Positions 53,966-62,289 of a stretch of 64,000 nucleotides of DNA are shown in pieces. Position 1 is the first letter of the stretch. Every line of letters begins with the position of its first letter. The notes under the pieces are model-generated. The model made no database searches. It saw only the letters and a list, made by a program, of their open reading frames with translations, and had not been told where the DNA came from. Position numbers and translations under genes: made by a program. This stretch comes from an uncultured Planctomycetales bacterium (GTDB taxonomy: Bacteria; Planctomycetota; Planctomycetia; Pirellulales; Thermoguttaceae): assembly GCA_937889015.1 (NCBI GenBank), contig CALARR010000208.1, positions 24,433 to 88,432 of the forward strand, given 5' to 3'.

Positions 53966-54422
53966 GCGAAGGGTTTGGCACGGACGGCGTCCATCCAGGC
54001 GGGTGGCAACCGCCACGGGGCAGCCGTATAGCTCGTGCGTGCAGGGCTCGTTGGTGTTGCGTGGCCATCCTGGTCAAAATAGGTGGCCTCAGCCGACTTG
54101 GACCCGATTGGCCGTCGAACGCGTTTCGCAGAACCTACTGGAGACCGACTGTACGGGATTTGCCAGGGCCGCCAGAGGCCAAACACCGGCACGCAAGCCA
54201 CCCTGCGTCAATCCGCCGCGTTGATTTCCTACTCGTCTAAAGCTATATTCCGAGTTGGCGCGCACCGTTCGTTCGAGTCGGTGCCAGAAGCGTTTGGGGG
54301 CCTTTTCCAGAATCACTTCGACCGACCCGGACGGCCGGGAGACCGCCATGCGCGGACGAGGTCGGGCCCCGACTTCGCGCCTGTGTCTGGCGTCTGAATG
54401 TCCGTCCGTGAGGAGTTGAGCG
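53966..54422. other. Intergenic region, no gene seen
   Basis: About 460 bases upstream of the Tat-exported protein gene. Weak dyads occur near 54000-54020 (GTGGC / GCCAC, possibly the end of the mutarotase transcript) and 54350-54380. No supported gene. Confidence 0.35.
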
Positions 54423-55394
54423 ATGTCATCCAGCAGTTGCGACCGCGGGAACGCCGAACGCCGTGAGTTTTTCCGGCAAGCGGCGGCTGCTGCTGTGGCC
54501 GCCGCAATCAGCCAGACCGCGCTCGCCGAAGAGAAGAAGCCCGCTGCTAGCGACAAGAAGAAGCCGCCGGCTGAATCGCCCATGCCCACGATCGCGCTGG
54601 GCAAACACCGCGTCAGCCGCCTGATCGCCGGCTGGAATCCGATCGGCGGGGTGTCGCAGCCGACACTTGACATGGCGCGCGCCATGCGCGAATACTTCAC
54701 GGTGGAGAACACGGTCGATTTTCTGCGCAGTTGCGAGAAGAACGGAATTACGGCCTGGCAGTTCGAGCACACGCAGAAGGCCGTGGAGACGATCGAGAAG
54801 CTGCGCGATGGCGGTTCCAAGCTGAAACTGATCTGCCTGCACGCCGAACGTTCGGTGGACGCCACGATCAAGACCGTGGTCGAAGAGACAGCACCCATTG
54901 CCATCGCACACCACGGCGGCGCGACTGATTCGCTGTTCCGTGCCGACAAGGAGGGCAGCGTCAAGGACTTCGTGAAGAAGGTACACGACGCGGGCCTGCT
55001 GGCAGGCGTTTCGTCGCACAGCCCCGACAATATCAAGCGGATCGTCGACGAAGGGTGGGAATGCGATTTCTTCATGTGCAGTTTCTACTACGTGAACCGG
55101 CCCGTCGAAGAACAGCAGAAGTTGCTGGGCAAGGTGGCTGTGGGCGAGCCCTTCTTCGAATCCGATCCGATCGAGATGACCAAGGTCATGAAGTCCGTGC
55201 CGAAGCCCTGCCTGGGCTATAAGATCCTGGCAGCCGGCCGGCTTTGTTCCAGCAAACACAACACCGAGCAGGCCTTCAAGGCCGCCTTCGCCAGTATCAA
55301 GCCGACGGATGGAGTGATCGTCGGCATGTTTCCGCGCTATAGCGATCAGGTGGCCGAGGACAGTTCCCTGACACGCAAGCACGGAACGGTCTGA
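54423..55394 (+). CDS. Tat-exported TIM-barrel-like protein
   Basis: A 323-residue protein with a twin-arginine signal (ERREFFRQAAAAAVAAAISQ, Arg13-Arg14) behind GAGGAG. After a Lys/Pro-rich linker the mature part begins IALGKHRVSRLIAGWNP, similar to the first strand of aldo-keto reductases, and continues as alternating strands and helices (ITAWQFEHTQKAVETIEKL, APIAIAHHGGATDSLF, LLAGVSSHSPDNIKRIV). This looks like a TIM barrel, but I cannot assign a reaction. It is 47 bases upstream of the superoxide dismutase gene. Confidence 0.72.
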   Translation: MSSSSCDRGNAERREFFRQAAAAAVAAAISQTALAEEKKPAASDKKKPPAESPMPTIALGKHRVSRLIAGWNPIGGVSQPTLDMARAMREYFTVENTVDFLRSCEKNGITAWQFEHTQKAVETIEKLRDGGSKLKLICLHAERSVDATIKTVVEETAPIAIAHHGGATDSLFRADKEGSVKDFVKKVHDAGLLAGVSSHSPDNIKRIVDEGWECDFFMCSFYYVNRPVEEQQKLLGKVAVGEPFFESDPIEMTKVMKSVPKPCLGYKILAAGRLCSSKHNTEQAFKAAFASIKPTDGVIVGMFPRYSDQVAEDSSLTRKHGTV

Positions 55395-55441
55395 GCCGCG
55401 CTCTCAACTTCTCCCCACGCTCAACACATCGAGGTGCCGTC

Positions 55442-56014
55442 ATGGAACATCGACTACCAGAGTTGCCCTACGCGAAGACCGCCTTGGCCCCCAAGATCTC
55501 GGAAGAGACTCTTGAATATCACTACGGCAAGCACCACGCCACCTATGTGGCCAACCTGAACAAGCTGATTCCGGGCACGGAGTTCGAGAACCTGCCCTTG
55601 GAAGAGATCGTCAAGAGATCCTCCGGCGGGATCTTCAACAATGCGGCCCAGGTCTACAACCACACCTTCTACTGGAACTGCCTGTCGCCCCGCGGCGGCG
55701 GAGAACCCAGCGGAAAGCTGGCGGAACAGATTTGCGCCGTCTATGGCTCGTTTGCCCAGTTCAAAGAGAAGTTCACGACGGCGGCGGTCACCCTGTTCGG
55801 TTCGGGCTGGGCCTGGCTGGTGCGCAATCCGGACGGCACGCTGGCCATCGAGCAGACCAGCAACGCCGCGACGCCGTTGCGCGACGGCAAGACGCCTCTG
55901 CTGACCTGCGACGTATGGGAACACGCCTACTATGTCGATTATCGCAACGCGCGGGCCAACTATGTGACCACCTTCTGGGACCTGGTGAACTGGGAATTCG
56001 TGCAGCGGCAGTAG
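55442..56014 (+). CDS. sodB: Iron/manganese superoxide dismutase
   Basis: Removes superoxide in the cytoplasm. A 190-residue protein with metal ligands His27, His74, Asp157 and His161 (DVWEHAYYVDY). Gln70 in FNNAAQVYNHTFYW is the position typical of iron enzymes, and GSGWAWLV is the family motif. No signal peptide. It is placed between two Tat-exported proteins. Confidence 0.95.
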   Translation: MEHRLPELPYAKTALAPKISEETLEYHYGKHHATYVANLNKLIPGTEFENLPLEEIVKRSSGGIFNNAAQVYNHTFYWNCLSPRGGGEPSGKLAEQICAVYGSFAQFKEKFTTAAVTLFGSGWAWLVRNPDGTLAIEQTSNAATPLRDGKTPLLTCDVWEHAYYVDYRNARANYVTTFWDLVNWEFVQRQ

Positions 56015-56141
56015 GCCGGGCGCCAGTCCGAGGCCGGCGAGGGAAGTGCGGGCGACAGAAGGGGCAGTACCCCCCTTGCGGCGCGATCTGCTGGAGCGTA
56101 TCGTGGAGTTTCCTCCCCGCCGCAACAGGAGCGATCGCTTC

Positions 56142-57506
56142 ATGTCCCCTTGCACCCGACGGATTTTTCTTGCGCAAAGCGCTGCGGCTGCCGTGGCCTG
56201 TGCTGCGTGTCCCGCACGCGCCGCCGCAAGCTGGAGCCTGCCCATGCAAACGACCGTCCTGGACGCCAACGTCAAGTTCGTCAACCAGGCTTTCTTGCGG
56301 CCTTTGATCATCAGTTCCGGCGCGATCACCGAAATCACCGAGGCGGTGGCCGAAGTCACGGTGCGCGTGGAAGGCCAGGAAGCGACGGGCCGCGGCTCGA
56401 TCTATCTGAGCGACCTCTGGTCCTGGCCCGATCCGGCTATCAGCCATGCGGATCGCGACGTCCGGCTGCGCGCCCTATGCCAGGAGATCGCCGGCAAGCT
56501 CTACGCCCTGTGCGGCGGCGAACCGGCCCATCCGCTGGAGCTTGGCCTGCGCCTGCACGAGGCCGTGTGCCACGACAAGACGCCGCCGGTGCTGGCGCGA
56601 GCCATGGCCGCCAGCCCCTTCGACGCAGCCATTCACGACGCGGCGGGGCAAGCCTTGGGCCGTTCGGCCTTCCGATTCTACGATCAGCCGGTACCGCTGC
56701 CCAGCGCGGATCCGTTCTTCCGAGACCGCAACGCGTGCGCGGCGATTGCCTCCAGCATCCGGGCGGAGCCCAAGCGCGAGTTGATGGCCTGGTATCTGGT
56801 GGGCAAGAACGATTCGCTGGAGAACGACGTCGGTCCGTGGATTCGCGACCGCGGCTATCGGTGCTTCAAGATCAAGATCTTCGGCAAGGACAACGCCTAC
56901 GACGTGGGGCGCACGGTAGAGGTTTATCGCGGTGTGAAGGCCCTCGGCGTTCAGGACCCGTGGATCACGGTCGACACCAACGAGGCCAATCCGGACGCAG
57001 CCAGCGTGCTGGATTTCTTTCAGCGATTGCAGGCGGCCGATGCTGAGGCCTTTGCGGCGTTGAAGTACTTCGAGCAGCCCACCGGTCGGGACATTCTCGT
57101 CCACAAGTTCGACTGGCGCTCCATTGCGGCCTTGAAACCGGTGTTGTTGGACGAGGGGCTGACCAGCCTGGGATTGATGCGCGAAGCGCAGGAGCAGGGG
57201 TGGAGCGGATTCGCGCTGAAGACCTGTAAGGGGCACAGTTTTGCCCTGACTGCCGCGGCCTGGGCCCGACAGAACCGGATGCTGCTGGCCTTGCAGGATC
57301 TGACCAACCCCGGCATCTCGCTGATCCACGCCGCGTTGTTTGCGGCCTATGTGCCGATGCTCAACGACGTGGAGCTCAATTCGCTGCAGTTCACGCCGGC
57401 CGCCAATCAGGCCTGGTTGCCGCGCCTGGCCGGCCTGTTCGACGCGCGCGGCGGTGTGCATCGCCTGCCCGACGCCATTCCTCCGGGATTGGGTTCCACG
57501 ATGTAG
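56142..57506 (+). CDS. Tat-exported enolase-superfamily enzyme
   Basis: A 454-residue exported member of the mandelate racemase/muconate-lactonizing branch. AGGAG lies before ATG 56142 and the Tat signal is TRRIFLAQSAAAAVACAA. All barrel residues of the superfamily are visible: Lys243 and Lys245 (FKIKIFG), Asp278 (TVDTNEAN), Glu311 (YFEQPTG), Asp337 (LLDEGL) and Lys360 (ALKTCKGHSF). It should therefore abstract a proton next to a carboxylate, as sugar-acid dehydratases and epimerases do. The N-terminal capping domain is at about residues 35-190. Export is unusual for this superfamily. An AEC transporter gene follows 66 bases later. Confidence 0.8.
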   Translation: MSPCTRRIFLAQSAAAAVACAACPARAAASWSLPMQTTVLDANVKFVNQAFLRPLIISSGAITEITEAVAEVTVRVEGQEATGRGSIYLSDLWSWPDPAISHADRDVRLRALCQEIAGKLYALCGGEPAHPLELGLRLHEAVCHDKTPPVLARAMAASPFDAAIHDAAGQALGRSAFRFYDQPVPLPSADPFFRDRNACAAIASSIRAEPKRELMAWYLVGKNDSLENDVGPWIRDRGYRCFKIKIFGKDNAYDVGRTVEVYRGVKALGVQDPWITVDTNEANPDAASVLDFFQRLQAADAEAFAALKYFEQPTGRDILVHKFDWRSIAALKPVLLDEGLTSLGLMREAQEQGWSGFALKTCKGHSFALTAAAWARQNRMLLALQDLTNPGISLIHAALFAAYVPMLNDVELNSLQFTPAANQAWLPRLAGLFDARGGVHRLPDAIPPGLGSTM

Positions 57507-57572
57507 CAGCAGACCGCGGGCCAGCCGTCGAGGGCCACGGCCGTTCGCCTCCCGGGCGGCCCGCGCAGCCCA

Positions 57573-58589
57573 ATGTTCTCAGTCTCTTTCACGATTCTTG
57601 CCCCACTTCTCATGTCTTCTTCGTGGTGGTTGATCTTTGGCGCTTCGCTCTCGGTCTATACAGGCATTGCCGTGGGGTCCGCGACCCGGCGAATCGGTTG
57701 GCTGACGGAAGAAGCCGACCAGAGCCTGATGCGGTTGGTGGTGCGTGTCCTGTATCCGTGCTTGATTTTCGCCACGGTAGCCAAGAATGCCGCGTTGCGC
57801 CAGCCCAGCAACGTCCTCTTGCCGCCCCTTGCCGCCATGGTCTGCATGTCCTTGGGATTCGCGGTTCCCTGGCTGGTGTCGCGTCTGGGACCGCGGGTCA
57901 CGGGACTGGATACGTCGCCGCAGCGGCGGACCTTTGCCTTCTGTGTAGGAATCTACAACTACGGGTTCATTCCGATTCCGTTGATCACCGCCCTGTTCGA
58001 CGATCGCACGCTGGGGGTGCTGTTCGTGCACAACGTGGGTTGCGAACTGGTGCTCTGGACGCTGGGTGTGATGTTCCTCACCGGCGCGCTCGGCCGGCGC
58101 TGGTGGCAACAAATCCTCAACCCGCCCAGCGTGGCGATCATCCTGGCCCTGGCGTTCAATTTGTCGGGCGTCTACGCCGGCCTACCGCCGTTTGTGGACA
58201 CGGCTTTGACGCTGCTAGGCCAGGCCGCGATTCCCTTGTCATTGATCCTCATTGGCGCCACGATCGCCGATGAGCTGCAGCCCCGTCCTGGGACCAATCC
58301 GCGGAAGCAAACCGCCAAGACCGTGGCCTGGGCGCTCGTTCTGCGGCTGGGATTGTTACCGCTGGCCATCCTGCTGCTGGCCTGGTTGTTGCCCTGCAGC
58401 CTGGAACTGAAACGCGTGCTGGTGGTCCAGGCGTCGATGCCGTGCGGTACGTTCCCCATTGTCATGGCCCGGCATTTTGGCGGCGACCCGCGCACCGGCT
58501 TGCAGGTGGTGCTGAGCACGTCGCTGGCCAGCCTATTGACGATCCCTTTGTGGATCCAAACGGGGCTGACCCTGTTGGGCATTGACTGA
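57573..58589 (+). CDS. AEC-family (auxin efflux carrier-like) transporter
   Basis: A 338-residue inner-membrane carrier with about 10 helices in two halves. Features are LVVRVLYPCLIFATVAKN, FCVGIYNYGFIPIPLITALF (the central Asn-Tyr-Gly region), AIPLSLILIGATIADE and MPCGTFPIVMARHFGGD. AEC carriers move organic acids such as malate or malonate. A start at 57612 is also possible. By position it might export or import the product of the enolase-superfamily enzyme. Confidence 0.88.
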   Translation: MFSVSFTILAPLLMSSSWWLIFGASLSVYTGIAVGSATRRIGWLTEEADQSLMRLVVRVLYPCLIFATVAKNAALRQPSNVLLPPLAAMVCMSLGFAVPWLVSRLGPRVTGLDTSPQRRTFAFCVGIYNYGFIPIPLITALFDDRTLGVLFVHNVGCELVLWTLGVMFLTGALGRRWWQQILNPPSVAIILALAFNLSGVYAGLPPFVDTALTLLGQAAIPLSLILIGATIADELQPRPGTNPRKQTAKTVAWALVLRLGLLPLAILLLAWLLPCSLELKRVLVVQASMPCGTFPIVMARHFGGDPRTGLQVVLSTSLASLLTIPLWIQTGLTLLGID

Positions 58590-58768
58590 CGCATCTTGCC
58601 GTGCGCGGTGCATATCCTGGCTGACATCCGGCCATGCGCGATTCCGCATTGCATAGCGGTTTCCAACGGCTAGAATCGAGGCCGTGAGAGGTTGACTGGC
58701 CTGCGAGGAGGGCGTCCTCGCAACGTATTTCGCCAGGCAGCCGACCGTATCCGTCGATTCCCACCGCC

Positions 58769-59809
58769 ATGACCCCGCGTGAGAGAGTGCTAGCAGCGTT
58801 GGAGCATCGCGTTGCCGATCGTACGCCGCGCGATTTCTGGGCCGAGCCGGCCACTTGGAATCGTCTCCTGGCGCACTTGGGGCATGACGATCGGGAGCGA
58901 GTGCTGCGCGACCTGGGAATTGACGTCCGGCACCTGCAGGTTTCCGGCCCGGCCGAGTGTGCGCGGGGCGGCGGCGTGTATCAGAATTTCTGGGGCGAGC
59001 GTTACCTCTACCGCCAAACGGCCTGGGGGCCGATGCGCGAGGACGTGGCTGGTGCCCTGGCGGACGCGCAGTCGTTCGGTGAACTGCAATCCTTTAACTG
59101 GCCTTCTTCCGACCAGTTCGACTATACCGCGTTGGCCGGCCAATGCCGACAATGGGACGAACACGCGTTGCTCTACGGTTTCGCCGACGTGTGGCAACGG
59201 CCGGCCTTGGTTCGCGGCTGGGAGAACATGTTCCTGGACATGGTGGAACGTCCGGAGTGGGCGCACTTCCTGTCGCGCAAGTTCAGCGACTTCTACAAAC
59301 AGGACTACACGCGTGCGGCGGAGGCCACTGCCGGCCGGATCGACCTGTACCTGCTGATCAGCGACTTGGGCAGCCAGACCGGCCCCCTGATCTCGCGGAG
59401 CATGTTCCAGAGCTTCGTGGCGCCCTGCATCCGAGAACTGGCGGACTGCATCCACGGCTTGGGGGGCAAGGTTCTGTACCATAGCTGCGGAATGATCGGG
59501 CCGTTCATTGCCGACTTGATTGAGGCTGGGGTGGACGTGCTGGATCCCCTCCAACCGCTCGGTCCGGGCATGGCGCCCGAGCGACTGAAGGCTGATTTCG
59601 GCGATCGGCTCTGCTTCCACGGCGGCATCGACATGCAGCGTTTGCTGCCGCACGGCACGCCCGAGAAGATCCGGGCCGAAGTCCGCCGTTACTGCGACGT
59701 GTTGGGGCGGGACGGCGGGTACATTCTCGGCCCCGCGCATCTCTTTCAGCCCGATGTCCCTCCGGAGAACATCCTGGCTATGTACGACGGCTGCTTCGGA
59801 GTTGTATAA
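58769..59809 (+). CDS. URO-D-like / corrinoid methyltransferase-like protein, third copy
   Basis: A 346-residue TIM barrel of the uroporphyrinogen decarboxylase superfamily starting MTPRERVLAALEH, the usual N-terminus of the COG0407 group. Motifs are ISDLGSQTGPLISRSMFQSF, VLYHSCGMIGPF (His-x-Cys-Gly) and FHGGIDMQRLLPHGTPE. Closest in style to methyltransferase-like planctomycete paralogues. Single gene between the AEC transporter and the DUF1080 protein. Confidence 0.87.
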   Translation: MTPRERVLAALEHRVADRTPRDFWAEPATWNRLLAHLGHDDRERVLRDLGIDVRHLQVSGPAECARGGGVYQNFWGERYLYRQTAWGPMREDVAGALADAQSFGELQSFNWPSSDQFDYTALAGQCRQWDEHALLYGFADVWQRPALVRGWENMFLDMVERPEWAHFLSRKFSDFYKQDYTRAAEATAGRIDLYLLISDLGSQTGPLISRSMFQSFVAPCIRELADCIHGLGGKVLYHSCGMIGPFIADLIEAGVDVLDPLQPLGPGMAPERLKADFGDRLCFHGGIDMQRLLPHGTPEKIRAEVRRYCDVLGRDGGYILGPAHLFQPDVPPENILAMYDGCFGVV

Positions 59810-59892
59810 TCGCGACCTGGAGAAACCGACGCCCCTGGCGGCCATCGTGGCGGCCGAGGATATCGAGTCAACGCCCTTGTCTCCGTCCCAAT

Positions 59893-59896
59893 GAGG
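59893..59896 (+). promoter_or_regulatory. Ribosome binding site deciding among three ATGs
   Basis: GAGG lies nine bases before the ATG at 59906 but inside or after the ATGs at 59891 and 59897, so the DUF1080 protein most likely starts at 59906. Confidence 0.5.
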
Positions 59897-59905
59897 ATGC
59901 ATGTC

Positions 59906-60601
59906 ATGAAGAGAGCGATTGCGGCCTGTGTGTTATTCTTGGCCACCATTGCCGCTGGTCGGGCCGTTGCGGCCGAAGCGGAGGGAGGTTTCGTGAACCT
60001 CTTCGACGGCAAGACCCTCGACGGCTGGAAGGTGGGCAAGAATGCTGATTGCTTCCAGGTCCGCGACGGGATGATCGTGGTCAACGGACTGGTGGCCCAT
60101 CTGTTCTACGACGGGCCGGTAGCCAACCATGACTTCAAGAATTTCCACTTCAAAGCCGAAGTCATGACCTATCCCAATTCCAACTCGGGAATCTACTTCC
60201 ACACGCGGTTCCAGGAAGAAGGCTTTCCGAAGTTTGGGGTGGAATGCCAAGTGAACAACAGCCACAAAGATTGGCGCCGCACCGGCAGCTTGTATGGCGT
60301 GATGAACGTGACCGAGGCTGCACCGGCAAAACCCACCAACGAAGGCGTCAAGATCCTGCCTGCCGCGCCGGCCAAGGATGAAGTCTGGTACACCCAAGAG
60401 ATCATCGTTCAAGGCCTGCAGGTGACGGTGAAGATCGACGGCCAGACGATCCTCGAATACACCTTGCCGCCGGATGCGGTCGGCGAGTGCCCATTCGGGC
60501 GCATGACCTGGCTACCCCGCGGCACTTTCGCCCTGCAGGGGCATGACCCGGGCAGCAAGGTCTGCTACCGGAACATCCGCGTGAAAGTGCTGCCAGACTG
60601 A
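59906..60601 (+). CDS. Exported DUF1080 protein (3-keto-disaccharide hydrolase family)
   Basis: A 231-residue exported lectin-fold protein. Signal peptide AIAACVLFLATIAAGRAVAA. DUF1080 marks are GFVNLFDGKTLDGWKV at the start, FKNFHFKAEVMTYPNSNSGIYF in the middle and CYRNIRVKVLP at the end. Some DUF1080 members hydrolyse 3-keto-glycosides made by Gfo/Idh/MocA-type dehydrogenases, which also occur here (30625). It converges on the KDPG aldolase gene. Confidence 0.9.
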   Translation: MKRAIAACVLFLATIAAGRAVAAEAEGGFVNLFDGKTLDGWKVGKNADCFQVRDGMIVVNGLVAHLFYDGPVANHDFKNFHFKAEVMTYPNSNSGIYFHTRFQEEGFPKFGVECQVNNSHKDWRRTGSLYGVMNVTEAAPAKPTNEGVKILPAAPAKDEVWYTQEIIVQGLQVTVKIDGQTILEYTLPPDAVGECPFGRMTWLPRGTFALQGHDPGSKVCYRNIRVKVLPD

Positions 60602-60682
60602 CGGCTGCGCTATCGCCTCCTGATCGTCCGCCGCAAGCCCTCCAGCATGCGGCTTCCTTCGTGCCTCCGCCATCGGTTGCCA

Positions 60683-61333
60683 TCAGCCCGGCTGCCGCAC
60701 CTGGCGGATGATCTCGATATACTGCCGAGCCAGCGACTCAATGCGTGCCAGGTCGCGGTTGGCGATCGCCTTGGGTTCGACGAGTGAGCCGCCGATGCCC
60801 AAGGCACAGGCCCCCGCACGCAGGAAATCCGCGGCCGTCTGCAGGTTGACGCCGCCCGTGGGCATCAGCCGCACCTGGGGCAAGGGGGCCTTGAGGGCCT
60901 TCAAATAGCCGGGGCCGGTCAGTTCGGAGGGAAAGACCTTGACTATGTCCGCACCGGCCTGCCAGGCCGTGAGGACTTCGGTGGGGGTCAAGGCACCGGG
61001 CATCATCACCTTGCCATACCGCAGGCAGAGTTCAATCGTCGGCAGGTTCACTGTCGGCGCAACGAGGAACTCCGCCCCAGCGAGAATGGCGGTGCGAGCT
61101 GTCTCTGGATCGAGCACCGTGCCCGCTCCGAGGACAATCTTGTCACCCAACAGATCGGCCACCTTTTCCATGACGCGGGGGGCGCCCGGCACGGTGAAGG
61201 TGACCTCCATGGCCTCGACTCCCCCAGCTAGTAGGGCCTGAGCCACGTCGGCCAAGAGCTCGCCACTCGGAGCCCGCATCACCGCAACGACCCCGGTGTT
61301 GATGATTCGCGACAAAACAGCGTCTTTGGGCAT
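60683..61333 (-). CDS. eda: 2-keto-3-deoxy-6-phosphogluconate / 4-hydroxy-2-oxoglutarate aldolase
   Basis: A 216-residue class I aldolase of the Entner-Doudoroff pathway that gives pyruvate and glyceraldehyde 3-phosphate. The Schiff-base Lys132 is in DIVKVFPSE, Glu43 in AMEVTFTVPG acts as base, and GAGTVLDPE and PTGGVNLQ bind the phosphate end. Normal length. No gluconate kinase or dehydratase gene lies beside it, but sugar-acid dehydration by the enolase-family enzyme upstream would produce matching 2-keto-3-deoxy acids; that link is inference. Confidence 0.92.
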   Translation of the reverse strand: MPKDAVLSRIINTGVVAVMRAPSGELLADVAQALLAGGVEAMEVTFTVPGAPRVMEKVADLLGDKIVLGAGTVLDPETARTAILAGAEFLVAPTVNLPTIELCLRYGKVMMPGALTPTEVLTAWQAGADIVKVFPSELTGPGYLKALKAPLPQVRLMPTGGVNLQTAADFLRAGACALGIGGSLVEPKAIANRDLARIESLARQYIEIIRQVRQPG

Positions 61334-61648
61334 GTTGGGAAGTCCTTGCGTCGTATTTACGAGAGATCTGGTGGGTAGGGCAAGAGTTTCAGCCTAGGTA
61401 GCTGCGCGTAGGATGTCAACCGCTGTTGGAGCCGAGCCATGCAGAAGGGGCGGGGCTGACGCAATTGTCCGAACTGGCAGACTATCTTTTGGCACAGATT
61501 GTGCTTCTGTTCGACGGCATGCCGTGCGGCCCTCGATCGGTTTGCAGTTCGCTCGCGTGTGTGACTGCTCTGGACCAGCCTGCCGCGGAGGCCCATAATG
61601 GGAAGATGGGGGTCTTGTGGGTTTTCGCGTTGATTGTAGGGGACTTGG
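61334..61648. other. Divergent intergenic region with sigma-54-like site
   Basis: The 315 bases upstream of eda and of the small SHOCT-like gene. The only feature noted is the promoter-like element at 61490-61505. Confidence 0.4.
61490..61505 (+). promoter_or_regulatory. Candidate sigma-54 promoter (-24/-12)
   Basis: TGGCACAGATTGTGCT matches the consensus TGGCACRNNNNTTGCW at all positions except one (G for the first T of TTGC), with the invariant GG and GC at correct spacing. Transcription would start near 61516, about 130 bases before the small gene at 61649. The NtrC-type activator at 16278 shows that sigma-54 control exists. One such near-match per window could occur by chance. Confidence 0.4.
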
Positions 61649-61915
61649 TTGGTCAGGGTGATGGACTCTGCCGTGCTTCGAATACTGGACCCGATCTTGT
61701 GGTCGGTTGCCGTGCTGACCCTCGCCGGCGTGGCGTATTGGGTGATCAAGAAAATCCAAGCCAAGTCGGCACAACAGGAACCCGTAGGGAACGAACTGAT
61801 GGCAAAATTCCGGGAAATGCACTCCCGGGGTGAGCTAAGCGACGCTGAATTCCGAACAATTAAAACGACGCTGGCGGTGCGAATTGAAGAGGAGTTAAAG
61901 GATAACGGGCAATAG
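61649..61915 (+). CDS. Small membrane protein with SHOCT-like C-terminus
   Basis: An 88-residue protein with one membrane helix (ILWSVAVLTLAGVAYWVI) and a C-terminal SHOCT-like helix pair (LMAKFREMHSRGELSDAEFRTIK). The start is taken as TTG 61649, five bases after AGGGGA at 61638-61643; ATG 61661 is the alternative. SHOCT modules are short oligomerisation domains of unknown detail. A sigma-54-like site lies upstream. Confidence 0.65.
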   Translation: MVRVMDSAVLRILDPILWSVAVLTLAGVAYWVIKKIQAKSAQQEPVGNELMAKFREMHSRGELSDAEFRTIKTTLAVRIEEELKDNGQ

Positions 61916-62289
61916 GGTTAAGACGAAAGAACCGAACCGTTCAACGCCGGGACTTCGTGCGGTTCTAACGCCTAGAAGGGTTGTTCCCAAGGGACCAGGG
62001 AAACCACAACCGCCGGCCGCCCGTAGGAATGTCTGTGCGATGAACGCTGCCGCTCGATGCTTGTGAGGACAGGGAGGCCCAGGCCGGTCAACGGCGAAGG
62101 ATTGAGTCTCACAAAGACAGGATCGTGAAGGTGGCCAAGCGGGCTCTTTTGTCGGGCTCCAACGTGCAACCACCCTGCGGCCTGCCAGAGAACCCATGAA
62201 CCGCGGCCACTCGAGCAACACCTTGGAGATGACCCACCGGAGCCGACCCTCGGCGGGCGGATTCGGGGAGGACGCGGAAAGGAACAGGT
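61916..62289. other. Leader region of clpX, no gene seen
   Basis: The 374 bases before clpX. A 38-codon frame at 62198 overlaps the clpX start but has no ribosome site. No clear promoter boxes recognised. Confidence 0.35.

Noticed and set aside
54245..54275. tRNA-like T-loop sequence (GTTCGAGTC)
   Set aside because: The flanking bases do not form a five-pair T stem with a seven-base loop, and no acceptor or anticodon arm can be built.
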